From Warburgia ugandensis (taxonomy: Eukaryota; Streptophyta; Magnoliopsida; Canellales; Canellaceae), in the NCBI GenBank assembly GCA_035236585.1, contig CP141139.1, positions 39,131,217 to 39,195,216 of the forward strand: a stretch of 64,000 bases of DNA, read 5' to 3'. A program made the position numbers and the translations under genes. Below, piece after piece: positions 21,074 through 33,069 of this stretch (position 1 is its first letter; each line of letters starts with the position of its first letter). A model generated the notes under the pieces. It was not told the DNA's origin and ran no database searches. It saw nothing but the letters and a program-made list of their open reading frames with translations.

Positions 21074-24000
21074 CACACGAATAGAGCTTGCAAAAATATG
21101 AAATTTCAGCACCAATATACTGTAAGCAAGTAGTTGCTATTTTCTTTTGGGTTGGTTTTCTTCTCAGAATGGATCTGTTGCTTGCTTTGATATGCTTTTA
21201 TTGTAAACTAAATGGATTTTAGTTCCCATTTCTGAATAGAAATTCTGCACTTGTACAAATTTTGTATGCTCTGGTAAGTTTTGGTTTTCCTTGAGTAGAT
21301 TTTGAGTGGTTTATTGTCTGTTTTTGGAAGGAATTTGTATGTGCATGGTTAGGGTTTTCTAGGATTTGCGCATATTTTTGCCCGTGTGATCGGATGTGCT
21401 TAGCTACTGTAGATTCTCAGCTGCTAATAGATTCATGCATTATGCATATTATCTGTGAAAATGTGCTCCTTTCAAGTTCACTCGAATGTTTTTTTTGTCA
21501 AATGCAGATAAGTCTCACCATAGTTGGGAACTATATCCCTCTTTCACATTTTGCATTTGACAAAAACTATGTTGTTTGGTTTACACACTAGATTCATGTC
21601 CAGGTTATTTTTCTTTTCTTTTGTTATCTTTTCAATTGGATTTTGTTATCTTAATTGATTTACGTTCTTAAGTTATGTGGTTTTTTTCCTCTGAAATTCT
21701 AATAATATTGGAGGTGCAATTGTATATTCTTGATTGAGTATTTCATTCATTTTTCTTAATTTACTTTATGGCAAGTTTCCTGTCAAACTGGGTTCATGCT
21801 CTAGATTTACTATAATAAGCACCAGCATAATTTTTTTTTTGGAAAGAACAATCTGCCTAAATTGCCAGCTCATATTTGACAAAATGATTTGTTTTGGAAG
21901 TTTGAATGCTCTTGAAGTTTACCTTACTGACACTAAAAATATGGCAAGTTACCTTACTAACAATTCCTATCCATATTACTATACTTCTCTTTTCTTCGGG
22001 TAGAACTTTCCCAATCTATTTAACATAAAAAGAAAATGAAATGGAGCTGGAAAAACTTAAGGTAATTGCATGTTTGCTTTAGCTATGAATTACCTCGTTG
22101 CGGGGTTGTATTGTGGAGATAGCATATGATTGCTGTCCATAGCTTGAGTTGGAGACATGTTTCTGGCTGCCTAATATGAAAAAAATGATTGAATTGGATT
22201 GATTAGATAAAGAGTTTATGATCATTTGTTGATATTTCACTGAAGATGAGCTTTACAACAGTTGGAACTTCTCTATCGGGGGGTTATTTATTGCTCCTTG
22301 CCTACATAACAAGAGAATAGCTTAATCTTCTGCTAAGTTGGATCACACTGGCTATTGTAAGGCTTTCTTACATTTATCCATGGTTTGCTCTTTTGGTCCA
22401 GCATGCTTTCAGGCTTTGAGGTTTATCCTGACATATAAGTAACTTTGTTTTCAGATATTCACTGACCACTGACAATACTTTTGTCCCATTATTAAACACT
22501 TGGACTTGACCCCTGACAGCCTAGCTGAATTTCATTGCATCAGCCAACTTGTTGAGTTCATTATTAGTTTGCTTCTATCACAGCTTGGTTTTCCATCCAA
22601 GCAATTGAACAGGTCACTTGTAGAACATTTTTTCTAAGCACTTGCTTATGCCACAGTCAGCTGTGGATGGAAAACCGAACCATTTCTAGACATTATGGTG
22701 GTCAAATGGGTATGGATGTGGTGCGTGCTCCTACCATAGCCCATTAGATGGTTGAGTCTTAAAATAATGCAGGGCAAGGGTGGTCACATCTTTTGGAATG
22801 AAAGATCTTTTGGACTTGCGTAGTGCAGCATGTGATCGCATCCGTTAATTGATAGTTAGACATAATATGGTGATAAAATAGGTGGACAGCTGAATTTGTT
22901 TTTATCAAACGGTACTAAAGCGTAGACTCAGAAAGCCCCATTAGGGTTTTCGTTAGCAAAATGTCAATCTTTGATTTTTTTTGGGCATGGGATGGTGCAC
23001 CATTGATGGAGATAGGTTTAATGAGATCAATATAAAATGAATATATTGTAAAATGGTGGAAGTATTTTTTATTTTTTTTCCGACCATGACAATTAATGAC
23101 TTTTTGGAGTGGATCTCCTTGCATTACCGGAATAGTGGTTTCCTCTTCTACAAAAGAAGAATGATATATGTGGGGGGTTAACCGCTTTTATAGTTTAGGA
23201 GCGTGCTTTAAATGCTACATGTCATCTAAAGCTATGTTGGTTAACCCAATTGAACTAAAGACACCCAATAAAAAAAGGTTTTTTCATTATTAAAGGAAAA
23301 ATAAAATTTGAATTCCTTTTCCTTTATGCGGCTGTTGTGGAAAGGAGAAATGTAGGACTACTTTCTTGTAGTTTTATCTAGAGTCGCAACCTAGAGAAAA
23401 AGGCTCTACGACCTTTAAAGATAACACCATAGATAAGAGCAAATGCTCTACTACGTAGACTAGTCAAAGTATCACTATAGTGCATGCTTAGTTTTGAAAT
23501 GAGTATATTAAATGATACATTACTTTGAAACATGAACGAGGAATTCCTAGGCCTATAGATTAGACGTCCCAACCTTCTCTTGGGAAGGAGATGCTTCAAT
23601 ATAGTCTAAGAGAGAGGATCCTTGGGAAGGAGGGGGCATTGTCTACAATTTTTCCTCTCTCCTCTGAGTGCTACCTACATTATGCTAAGAAAGAAGTTAT
23701 TCTGGAAAGCAACAGATTTAAATCTGAGCTACTCTATATGCTTCTATTATGAAAAATTAAGCTAATTCTAGACAGCAAGAAAGAAATTAAACAAGAAGGA
23801 ACGAAATTATACATGACAAGGCAAGAATAATAAGGAAAGTAGAATACTAGGTACACCTAGAGAACTCCTCATATGGCTACTCTTCTAAAATATTGGACGT
23901 TTGTATATTGGACAGGTATTTCTTAGGTTAACTAATTAATCTTTCACTATTCACCTATGTTCCTGAGCTTTCTGGGCTCTAGAGCCAACATGAAAGAGAA

Positions 24001-24140
24001 TTACAAGATTAAAGCTCCTTACCATGAGTTTGCTTGGTTTTTTCTCGTGTTTCTAGCCCTACGCAGGTTGCACATGCCAATTCACGCAATCTCGAAATGC
24101 AGTAAAGCTCAACAGGAAAAGCTCTCGAAATGCAGAAACC
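21074..24140. other. Gene-free, AT-rich stretch
   Basis: No protein family, RNA gene or complete transposon recognised. There are two GGTTAACC-containing sites at about 23177 and 23240 bounding a short segment. The short ORFs here show no conserved motif. Confidence 0.5.
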
Positions 24141-24149
24141 CTGCAACCA

Positions 24150-24384
24150 AATATCGAAATGAAGAAGGAGAAGCAAAAACCTAGTAGAAATCCCTTGAAG
24201 GATCTCAACCGCTACTCTTCTACGTTGGTAGCCCAAGAGGTTGTTTCAAGTTCCTTCTCTCAAACCCCACTTCCAAAACTACATTTCCTGCAACAAAATC
24301 CATCCCTAGAAGTCCTAAATCTGCCCTTGTTGCTAGAACTACATCCGTTCCCAGCGCTTCAAACCCTGGATTCAACGAGGACTG
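24150..24384 (+). pseudogene. Frameshifted fragment of a small basic plant protein with an NPLKDLN motif
   Basis: The reading frame from 24159 gives EKQKPSRNPLKDLN. After roughly position 24235 the likeness moves one frame, giving RGCFKFLLSNPTSKT and then SIPRSPKSAL, ending at a stop near 24384. The pattern NPLxDLN, then (A/R)PRGCLRFFLSN, then PKSxPKTPKSA is one I associate with an uncharacterised family of short plant proteins. I cannot give a function. The frame break makes this copy a pseudogene. It lies about 20 bp before the FZR fragment, on the same strand. Confidence 0.5.
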
Positions 24385-24405
24385 AAGAGATGAAACAGTC
24401 TAGGC

Positions 24406-24840
24406 ATGGATCCAGCTGAGAACAGGAAATCTGGGTTGAACCTCCCTGCTGGAATGACTAGTACTTCCCTCCAACTTGAAACCTTTTCACCAACATCTTT
24501 CAGAGCTTTACAGAGAACACTGCCACTTTCAAAGACCACTTGTAGTGACAGATTCATCCCTTGCAGAACTTCTCCGAGACTTCAGAATTTTGCACTGGTG
24601 GAAGAAATCATCACCTGCAAAAGAAGGGGATAATGGCGCTTATGGTAGGTTATTGAAATCTGAACTGTTTGGACTTGATTCTGTTCCTGCTTCTCCTGCA
24701 GGTCGGATCACCGATGAGTCCACACATGAATTTGTTCAGGTTTAAGATCGATCATTCAGCACCTAACTCGCTTTATTCACCGTTGATTTCTGGGGGTGAT
24801 GTGGTTTCTAGGCTTGCTTTTAGTCTTCAACTCCCCCTTC
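24406..24840 (+). pseudogene. Truncated FIZZY-RELATED (CCS52/FZR, APC/C activator) N-terminus
   Basis: From the ATG at 24406 one reads NRKSGLNLPAGMTSTSL, then LETFS, then TCSDRFIPCR, hallmarks of plant FZR/CCS52 proteins, which activate the anaphase-promoting complex and drive endoreduplication. The frame shifts near 24600 (then SPAKEGDNGAYGRLLKSELFG, the region holding the C-box-adjacent sequence) and again near 24712 (then RFKIDHSAPNSLYSP). The likeness fades after about 24840, before the KPPRKVPKTPHKVLDAP segment and the whole WD40 propeller. Three frames are needed, so this is a broken copy and not a first exon. No intron is visible, as expected for this part of the gene. Confidence 0.85.
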
Positions 24841-24984
24841 CACATGGCTCACTCCTGTTATTTATTAGAGAACGATGCACAGTGATGCGACTCTTGAGAC
24901 TCGCAGTCTCTCATCCCCTTACTACTGCCCTTCATTCTGACCTTGCGTCTCTCTCTCTCTGTCTCTCGTCTTGTCATCTTTGGA

Positions 24985-25185
24985 AACATTTTGCCCGGGC
25001 TGGTTTCGGTTCGGACCGAAGATGGACTGTAGCCGACCGAAGATCGGTTGGTCAGTCTTCACCCAACCGAGATCGGTTCGATTCAATCTCAGTCTTCGTG
25101 GCAGTAGACTAAACAAATTAGGTTCGGTCCACTTTGAACCCTGAAATTAGACCGGACTAGATCATGTACACCCTTGTTATACACA
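24985..25185. mobile_element. Probable hAT-type transposon end or remnant
   Basis: A segment rich in GGTTCGG/CCGAACC-like motifs ends in ATCATGTACACCC near 25172, resembling right ends of plant hAT derivatives. I did not find a matching left terminus, so the boundaries are uncertain. Confidence 0.3.
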
Positions 25186-25189
25186 TGAA

Positions 25190-26190
25190 AAGTGGTACCC
25201 ACGATTGATTTTATGACATGTACCCTTTTGGCGAGGTATTGGATTTGTTCAAGTATGATTCTCATGAATTTGGTGGCTTTGCCTGAATCATGCTTCTAGT
25301 TCTTTTCATTTATGGATAAGTCCATATCCTAGTGCATTGGGCTCCAAAGTTTTTGGCGTTTTGGGCTTCCATTTGATGTCTAAGCCCTAATTTCTTTTTC
25401 TAGAGAATCCCGTTTGAAACATGATATTGCGACAGATTTAATCTCAGATTTTTAGATGGTGTAATGTCAATATAGTATGTGAAATCGAGGCATAATCCAA
25501 CCTTTTCCCCAAAGGCCTAAGAAGAAAGTTGGGGCTGATACTTCGAATGGTAGGGGTTTACAAAAATACAATTGAGAAATAGTGTCAAACATACTTAGTG
25601 TTACTGACTAGGTTCAATCGGTGAATGCTAGCCAACAAAGTCTTGATCTTGAGAAAGCGCAAGCGCTCAAACCAGTCGTCTCTATGGACCTTAGATGGGC
25701 ATGCTTCCTTTATCCATCAATTTAACATGCACCTTGTTCTGAAATACGAAAACTAACTGATCGGTGGCTGTCACATACGCAGGTAGACGATCAAATCAAC
25801 TTTACTAATGCTACTCCTAATTAGTTTGTTGAAAAAGACAATTTTGTTTCTTTATTATTTTAAAGATGTGGAGGCGACAAATTTCTATTGACCCAATCTG
25901 GCCATATCTTTGGTAATCAATTAGCAGCTAAAAGGTAGATGACCATATTTATGCATATCTCACGTGTTTTTATTTTTTTGTTTTTGTTTTGCACAAGTAA
26001 AGAATCACAAAGCAAATCTCTTACGCTTTCTTCTATTCTTATGATTCAGGTTGTTTATCTGTTAGGTGTACCATGAATGATCCATTGTAAGATTTGCTTA
26101 CCAATTTCTTATGTGTTTGCCAGATTTTGTATACCAATTTTATTAATTTCCTATTATTACCATGATTTGCCACTAATGGCTTTTCTATTT
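25190..26190. other. Gene-free stretch upstream of the sulfotransferase
   Basis: No coding likeness or transposon end recognised. It includes the likely sulfotransferase promoter at its right side. Confidence 0.45.
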
Positions 26191-26194
26191 TTAA

Positions 26195-26200
26195 TATAAA
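26195..26200 (+). promoter_or_regulatory. Candidate TATA box for the sulfotransferase
   Basis: TATAAA lies 116 bp upstream of the ATG at 26316, which would leave a 5' UTR of roughly 80-90 bases. A second TATATA at about 26271 is probably too close to the start codon. Confidence 0.4.
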
Positions 26201-26315
26201 ATGGTGGAATATTAAACATCATATACATTAATAAACAAATACAGGCCTCGAAATGCAAACGCACGTAGTGAATATATACCAGGCAGGATGAAGTCCAAGC
26301 AAATAACTTCTACCC

Positions 26316-27287
26316 ATGGCTACTTCTCAAGGCAGGGAAGATGAAGCCCTCAGCAAAGAACTCAAGGAACTCATCTCCTCCCTTCCAAGAGAGGATGGAT
26401 GGTTCCAACCCTACATGTACCAGTACCAAGGTTTCTGGTATCCCTCGAGCTACATAAAAGGAGCAATAACATTCCAAAAACACTTTCAAGCCCGTGACAA
26501 CGATATACTACTCATCTCCAAGCCTAAATCTGGCAGTACTTGGTTAAAGGCTCTTGTTTTTGCTGTTGTCAACCGGACTCGTTATTCTCTTGCTCACCAT
26601 CCCTTGCTCAACAGTAACCCACATGACCTTGTCCCTTTTTTCGTATACCAGAACATGGTAACCGAAGTGGCCAACCTTCCATCTCCACGACTTTTAGCAA
26701 CACACATGCCTTACACTTCACTATCGGCAGCAACATTGATAAAAGAATCCAATTGTCGGATTGTTTACTTGTGTCGGAATCCCGGAGACACCTTCATTTC
26801 CATGTGGTATTTTGCAAAAAAGACGAGACCTCAGAGCGCTGGACCACCTCTTTCTCTAGAAGAGGCCTTTGAGATGTTTTGTAGCGGAGCTTCCTTGATG
26901 GGTCCTTATTGGGATCATGTGTTGGGGTATTGGAATGCAAGTTTGGAAATGCCGGAAAGGGTCTTGTTGTTGAAGTATGAAGAACTGAAACAAGCCCCAA
27001 CATTTTATTTGAAGCGTTTGGCTGAGTTTCTAGGGTTCCCTTTCTCTTTGGAAGAAGAGAGAGAAGGAATTGTAGAGGAGATATCAAAGCTGTGCAGCTT
27101 TGAGAAATTAAGCAGTTTGAAGGTAAACCAGACTGGACTAGCATCTAATGGCATCGAAAAGAAGGTGTTCTTTAGGCGAGGCAACGTGGGTGATCAGGCT
27201 AATCATCTAACACCTCTCATGATAGAGCGGTTAAATGAGCTGACCAAACAAAAGTTCCAAGGTTCCGGACTCAGCTTTCATCTATAA
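26316..27287 (+). CDS. Cytosolic sulfotransferase (SOT family), intact single exon
   Basis: Transfers sulfate from PAPS to a hydroxyl group of a small acceptor such as a flavonoid, steroid or hormone; the acceptor cannot be read from sequence. 323 residues, the usual length, intronless like most plant SOTs, with no signal peptide. The PAPS 5'-phosphosulfate loop is KPKSGSTWLKAL (69-80), the catalytic His is His130 in THMPY, and the 3'-phosphate contacts are Arg154 and Ser162 in CRNPGDTFISMW. The C-terminal PAPS motif FRRGNVGDQANHLTP (286-300) keeps R-x-G-x-x-G-D, but the Trp that usually follows GD is Gln294. In the RNPKDT motif Lys is Gly157. The ATG at 26316 gives the normal N-terminal length and the frame is open throughout, so the gene looks functional. 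No gene neighbours it within 10 kb on the right. Confidence 0.95.
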   Translation: MATSQGREDEALSKELKELISSLPREDGWFQPYMYQYQGFWYPSSYIKGAITFQKHFQARDNDILLISKPKSGSTWLKALVFAVVNRTRYSLAHHPLLNSNPHDLVPFFVYQNMVTEVANLPSPRLLATHMPYTSLSAATLIKESNCRIVYLCRNPGDTFISMWYFAKKTRPQSAGPPLSLEEAFEMFCSGASLMGPYWDHVLGYWNASLEMPERVLLLKYEELKQAPTFYLKRLAEFLGFPFSLEEEREGIVEEISKLCSFEKLSSLKVNQTGLASNGIEKKVFFRRGNVGDQANHLTPLMIERLNELTKQKFQGSGLSFHL

Positions 27288-27849
27288 AGAGCCTTGATTC
27301 TATTATCGTTTCTACCAATTCTGTCCTATGCTAGCTTCACACCCGAGGGTTACATCAGTGTGGATTGCATTGGCTATCCTGTCCATGCTTTAGTTTCCAT
27401 ATTTTCTCCCCTTGTATACATCGTCTATTGTCTTAGTACGTGTAATATAAGCATTTTTATAATTCAAATATGTTATCCAAAAAAAAGGGGTATATTTTTT
27501 TTCTTTTTGATTGATACCTTTTAGGGAATTATTCTGATTAAGTAATAGATACCTATCTTAACATCAAGTGGAAAAACAACAACTTGGTAAAGTTTACGCT
27601 AGCTTGAAATGCTAGAGAGATACATAGGTTATATAGGATTTGAGTGTCGAATAAAGATGGAGAATAAATAACATGATCAACTTAGTAAGGATGAAAACCT
27701 ATTCAACATAACATATAGACTAAGATTAATGTTGGGTACATGGTTAGGTAGTTTATGTCCCTAGCTTAGTCAAGGTGTGAAATGAACCTATTACTAATTA
27801 AATGTAAGGTAATGCGGAGTGCAAAGTGGATCATTAAACTCAAGGTAAG

Positions 27850-30800
27850 TGGATTCCTAAGTACATGTGGAGGTATATACAGAAGTGAGATAGAAAAGTA
27901 ATAGGTAGTGCATGGTCCTTATCAAAGCGTATAGACACTTAGATGGCTACCCATAGATAGAAGGTGATCCACACGTTAGCAAGGCCCATAAATACAAGAT
28001 TGGGGAGTACTGATAGACATGGACCATAAGCCCAAAACACATTTTACATAGAGCACATTAAGAAGCTTAGGGAGAACCATGCTTAGAAAAGGGGAAAGTA
28101 TGTAGGGAACATTACGTGTAAGGGCTAGCCTACTTGAAGAGCAGCTGGTCCAAATCATGATGTACGCCCACTATATAATATATAGGATAACGTTAGAGTG
28201 AATGATTGTAAAGGAGTTTCCTAGGCTGCAGGTTTTCATGCATACAACCTAGGGAGACCCACAAAACCACCTAAGACAAATGGCTGACTGTCCTTACAAG
28301 CTAGAATACATATGCGGGCTGGATCATGCATGGGCAGCCACCCATTGTAAGGCAAGGGGGCAGCTGTTCTATATCTTGATGGGCTGCCTTGCATGGAGGG
28401 AAAGGAATAAAAGGGACATTGAGAAGTCTTCCTAGGCTGGAATGATCCATGGGTGCAGCCTAGGAAGACTTGAGTAAAACCATTGAGGGAGAAGAAGAGG
28501 GACCTGAGTAAGGAAGGGAAATCAGAGGAAAAAGGAAAGAAAAGTAGGAGATGGAATAGAGGAAAGGAATAGGAGGAAGCCGTTGCAAGGAAGAAGACCT
28601 AGAACTGCTGGACTATCCAAAGAAGATGAAGAATCCAGTAGTTTGGCAGCCGGAAACTTCTCCCAAATTAACTGAATTTTCAAGGAAGCTCATCAGGAGG
28701 GAGCCACTTTGACCTTCCTTAACTAGACCATGCTTTAATTTGTATAGAAAAAGGACTGAAAGAACATGTTTTCCATGGACTGTTGAATGGCGGATGAGCA
28801 ATACTTGAATGGCTGAAAACTACTTTCTTTTATAACTTTTGAATTAAGGTTCTAGCTAGACATTTTAACGTATTATGGCATGATTTCATCACGCATGAAT
28901 TGCCTTTAGATTGGATTAACAAGATGATTGATTTCAGTTGGAGTAAGCTATAGAAACTGAATGCATGTGCGGCAAGTTTCCATACCATGTTGGACTGTTT
29001 TACTTGCATAAGTTTGGGAAGTTAATGACCAGCTTGGGACTGTATTTTGTATTTTATTTGGGTTCTAGTAGTTTATTATTTGACTGATGCATGGATGATG
29101 GTTAATGAAAATCAGTAAATGAAGAAAACCAACTGAAAGATGCATGAAGAAGTACCGTTCCTAGGCTTGGTTTTTGGGCGCAGGAAATTGGGCCATATCA
29201 TGCATCGAATTGGACAATCAATTGAATGAGTTTTCTGGGAATTTTTTATATTTAGAATCCTTAATGAGTTAACTTGAAAGTGAATGGGTTGGATGATGGA
29301 AATCTTATGGATTTGTCTTGAAATATATCCATAAATGAAAACTGTTCTCTGCGTACCATGCAGAAAACAGTAATGGAAATATTCCAGAAATGAGGACTTA
29401 AAATGAAAGCAGCTATGGGACGCTAAACCAGGATTTCACACTTGATTACACTTCATAAATCAGTAACACACACATTAAAATTTTCACTTAAAACCCACCT
29501 TATTTCTGGACTTTTGAAGCATAATAGGAAGTGGTGAAACAATAGCATTATGAATGACTAAAAGTGCCTAAGGCGCTGCATGACTTGAAGGAAAGTTGCA
29601 CTATGGCTGGAAATCAGATCATAAGGGGCATTTAGGACTAAGTACGTTCAAGGAATTAGTGAGAAGAATGAAAATCCTATAAGCTATAAATGGTTGAATA
29701 GTTTGCCTCAGCTGCTCGGTGCTGCTATTGGCATAACAACAGGTACACCATAGGTTGGTCCAACCCAGTCCTCTCGTAATAGGGTTGGATCCTCATACTT
29801 CTCCCTTTAACACTAGCAGTTAGGGTACCATGGGAGTGTGCTAGAAACCACTGAGTATGGGATCGGTGTAGCATGCCCCCATGGCTTGTTTTGGGATGTA
29901 AATTCTTACTGAGTTAATTGACTTAAACGCATCTTAATCTACAAGGAAAATGAGGGTACGGTTCTACTTGAAAAATAGAGGATTCACTCACCCTAATAAA
30001 AAAAATCTGAACCTAGAATCATTGGCTCAACTTAAGGTGAGACTTGAGTTACTTACCTTGTTAGTTATATACACTTTGCCAAAATAAACCTTACTAGTAC
30101 CAGACCATATACAAGAAACCTTAACACTCATTCTAAAGGAGGAAATGATACAAGTGTGATAAAGACTCGAACCGTAAAGAAAGTAAAAGAGATTACTGGA
30201 GTAGAACTTATTACTTAAAGAGTAGTCGCTTAATGTTGCATGAGTGACTGATGCCATTTGAAATTCTTTGATAAGGTTGTGTCAATAGTGTAGTGATGCT
30301 ACGAGCTACCTAAACTGATGACATGCTTATGCTAATTGAATGAAATGTAAAGATCATGAGATTATTATTACATGATGATGATATAAACTGCTTTAAGTGG
30401 TAATGAGCTGAGTGTAATACCTAGACTACTTGAAATGCTACGCAAAAGCATGGAACATGTTGTATAGGCATATGCCATATGAATTGAAATGGATGCTATG
30501 AATGGTAGTATGTATTCAACCATGCGAACAAACTATGGAAATGCTATGATACAAAATATAAACACTACGACAAACCAGCCATGGAAAATCATGAGAGCAC
30601 CTATGTTATGCATTAGAAATTGAGAAGTTTAAATGTAAAATAGCATAATAATGATTAAGGAAGTAAAAACAAAGAGTACATGGCTGATCGGAGAATCATT
30701 ATGATACATGAACTTGAACTAGTAACATGTTCATAAACACTTAGCATGATTAGCTAGTGATATGACAGATTAATTAGGTCAAAACTTAACTGAAACTATA

Positions 30801-32450
30801 CTTGCACCATAGTTTGACTATGTTTCCATGCCTTTCAAAAGAAATATATGAAAGAACACTGAAAAGACATACACTGAAAAGCTTTGAAGGAAAATGACAT
30901 GAATAGTGGATGCATGTAGGATGCTCCCATTATAGACTGTGAAATGTAAAAAGGCAATACTATATGAATTAACCTAACTTGGCATGGACAGAAGAATACC
31001 TACATTTCGAAGATGAAAGGGTTCTAAAATGGATCTTACATGATTTGATTGATATGGAAGTGAGTAGTCACATCTCTGAATTTTATTTGCTTTTAGTTTT
31101 AGATTTTGGTAACGATTCTTGGGCATTTGTAAGTCCCCAACTCATGGGGCATTTTTTAAGTCCTAGGGCACTATGCTAGGAGGTATATATTGGCCCCTAA
31201 CCTCTTATTTATACCCACCCTTATGTAGGGTTCTAAAGTAAGGGTAGGCTTTACGAAGCTGCTTTTAAGATAAACTGGTAACCTTGTGAGGGTTGGCTCA
31301 AAATTGGACCATGTTGGAATCCAAGGCTGTTGTAGTGGGTGATGGTAGTTGCTTAGGTAAGAGATAGCCCCACTAGCATTACATAGGTGTCTAAATATGA
31401 TTTACTGTGGTTGCAGACATGAACTGATGCATCGATCATTCTCAAGACTTAGACCAGAGCCCGTGGCAGGATGGTTATGCCACTCAGATAAAGCTAGTAT
31501 TCAATTTAGTTATCAACTAATGAGTTGAACTAGGGCACATTGATATGAAAAAAATTGGAGAGCTCCTATACGCATACCTAGTCCATTACAATGCTTTGAT
31601 GCGACTAACAGATTTATGTCTTACTGTTTGATAGTATTTTCATCGAAATAGATTTATCGAGTTATATTTACTGATATAGTTTAATCAACATAGTTTGATG
31701 AATCTAATTTCATTGAGCATTTGCTTGCATACACATGCAAAAGCTTTAACTAAAGTAACTAAGAAAGAAACGGGAAGTTAAATATACTAACTAATATGGT
31801 TTCATGAAGATAACTATTTAGAAGACTTCATATAGAAAGAAAATGCGAAACCTAGTTCACTATATGGAAGTACTTATGTGTATTAACTAGCTAGCATGTA
31901 TCTATATGTATTTGCTGCTATCTTTTGAAACTGGTCTTATTGGGGTTGTTCCACCCGAGCAGTTGTGCTCACCGTCCACCAACATTTTTCAATTGAGCGT
32001 TCACAAAGACTAAGTGTTGAGGAGAAGGGGAAAGCAAAAGCGACGTCTACCTAATAGAGACAGGTGCTAGACAGAGTTACTTATTTTAGTTTGGACTTTC
32101 TAACAGACTAGTGGATGACTGTAATTATAAATTATGTTGACTCTTAGATTTCAAATAGGAGGATTTACACGAACTCTTATAATTGAATATTTTGATGGTA
32201 GATTTAGTTGTGACTAGTGGATCTTGTGGCATGTTCACTTATTTGCACTCACTCATGTTCGAGATCTACTTTGACTATGTACGGAGGTTTAACAGGTGAC
32301 CTAGGGTATGGAGTGAGGATTTGTGAAATTACTTAATTTATTGATATATACTATGAATTTCCAAACACTTCATTGCATAAATATTTCTCCAAGATATCTA
32401 CTACATTGTCATGATTTTTAAAGTAATTTTAGAAAAACTAGGATATCACA
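27850..32450 (+). repeat. Probable long LTR-derived segment, boundaries tentative
   Basis: No coding sequence. The right end reads GGATATCACA at 32441-32450, an LTR-like terminus. About 500 bp earlier, near 31950, is a GTTGTGCTCACC block in the same relative place as the ACTCACC block of the LTR at 47118-49175. An AATAAAAGGG near 28410 could be its TATA box. GTAAG at 27845-27849, followed by TG, repeats at 32451-32455 after the end, but this match could be chance. An organellar rRNA fragment lies inside. Confidence 0.35.
29709..29804 (-). pseudogene. Organellar large-subunit rRNA fragment (sarcin-ricin loop region), probably mitochondrial rrn26
   Basis: On the minus strand the 96 bases read as a bacterial-type LSU rRNA 3' segment: ATTACGAGAGGACTGGGTT (sarcin-ricin loop, one base off AGTACGAGAGGAC), then TGGTGTACCTGTTGTTATGC, then a GCAGC...GAGCAGCTGAGG block. 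The nuclear 26S gene has GAGGAACCG at the loop, so this is organellar type. GACTGGGTTGGACCAACC fits plant mitochondrial rrn26 better than plastid, from memory. It is a short nuclear insertion with no sign of function. Confidence 0.75.
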
Positions 32451-32638
32451 GTAAGTCTCTTCCTTATCAAGCTAATAAAGAGAAAACATAGAAATAAATA
32501 AGGGGAAAACCTTATTTCATGTTTTCTCAATTTTAGAGCTCTCTTTCTAACCACATAAGAAAATAGCGAACAACCTACCAAGAAGAACAATAAAGAGAAT
32601 ACCAAGATTAGAGAAAAAATTATATGGTGCAAACCTCT

Positions 32639-32655
32639 ACACACACACACACACA
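32639..32655. repeat. (AC)n microsatellite
   Basis: Eight AC dinucleotides and one extra base, uninterrupted. Confidence 0.95.
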
Positions 32656-33069
32656 GCAAAATTCTTGGCCCTTGGGTTCCTTAATTAATGTTTTATTTGA
32701 TCTTCTTGAATTGTTTACTTATTAATTTATCTATTTTTGAATTTTGAATACACATGGATGAGTTAGAAATCCCTGCTCTTAGCTTGTGGGTCAATTGTGC
32801 TAAACAATTCAGTTTTAACCATTTGATGTTATTGGTTAGAATCCTTCAATTTGGTTTTCCTATGTGGTTTTCCTATTGATGTTTATGTTGCAATGGCTTG
32901 CAATAAGGGGATGAAACCCATGAGAGAGAGATGCATCTCTATCATTTAAATTCTCTTTGTTTAATGTTCTCCCTCCATGCAATTTTTCCATAATCGGGGA
33001 CTAATTTCGAACATGAATTTTATTAATTCAAAGATTAGGTTCTAAGTTAGAGTTCTAAGGTTCCATACT

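Noticed and set aside
24406-24633. Functional FZR first exon
   Set aside because: Three reading frames are needed to follow the family and the conserved segment after it is missing, so it is a pseudogene fragment.
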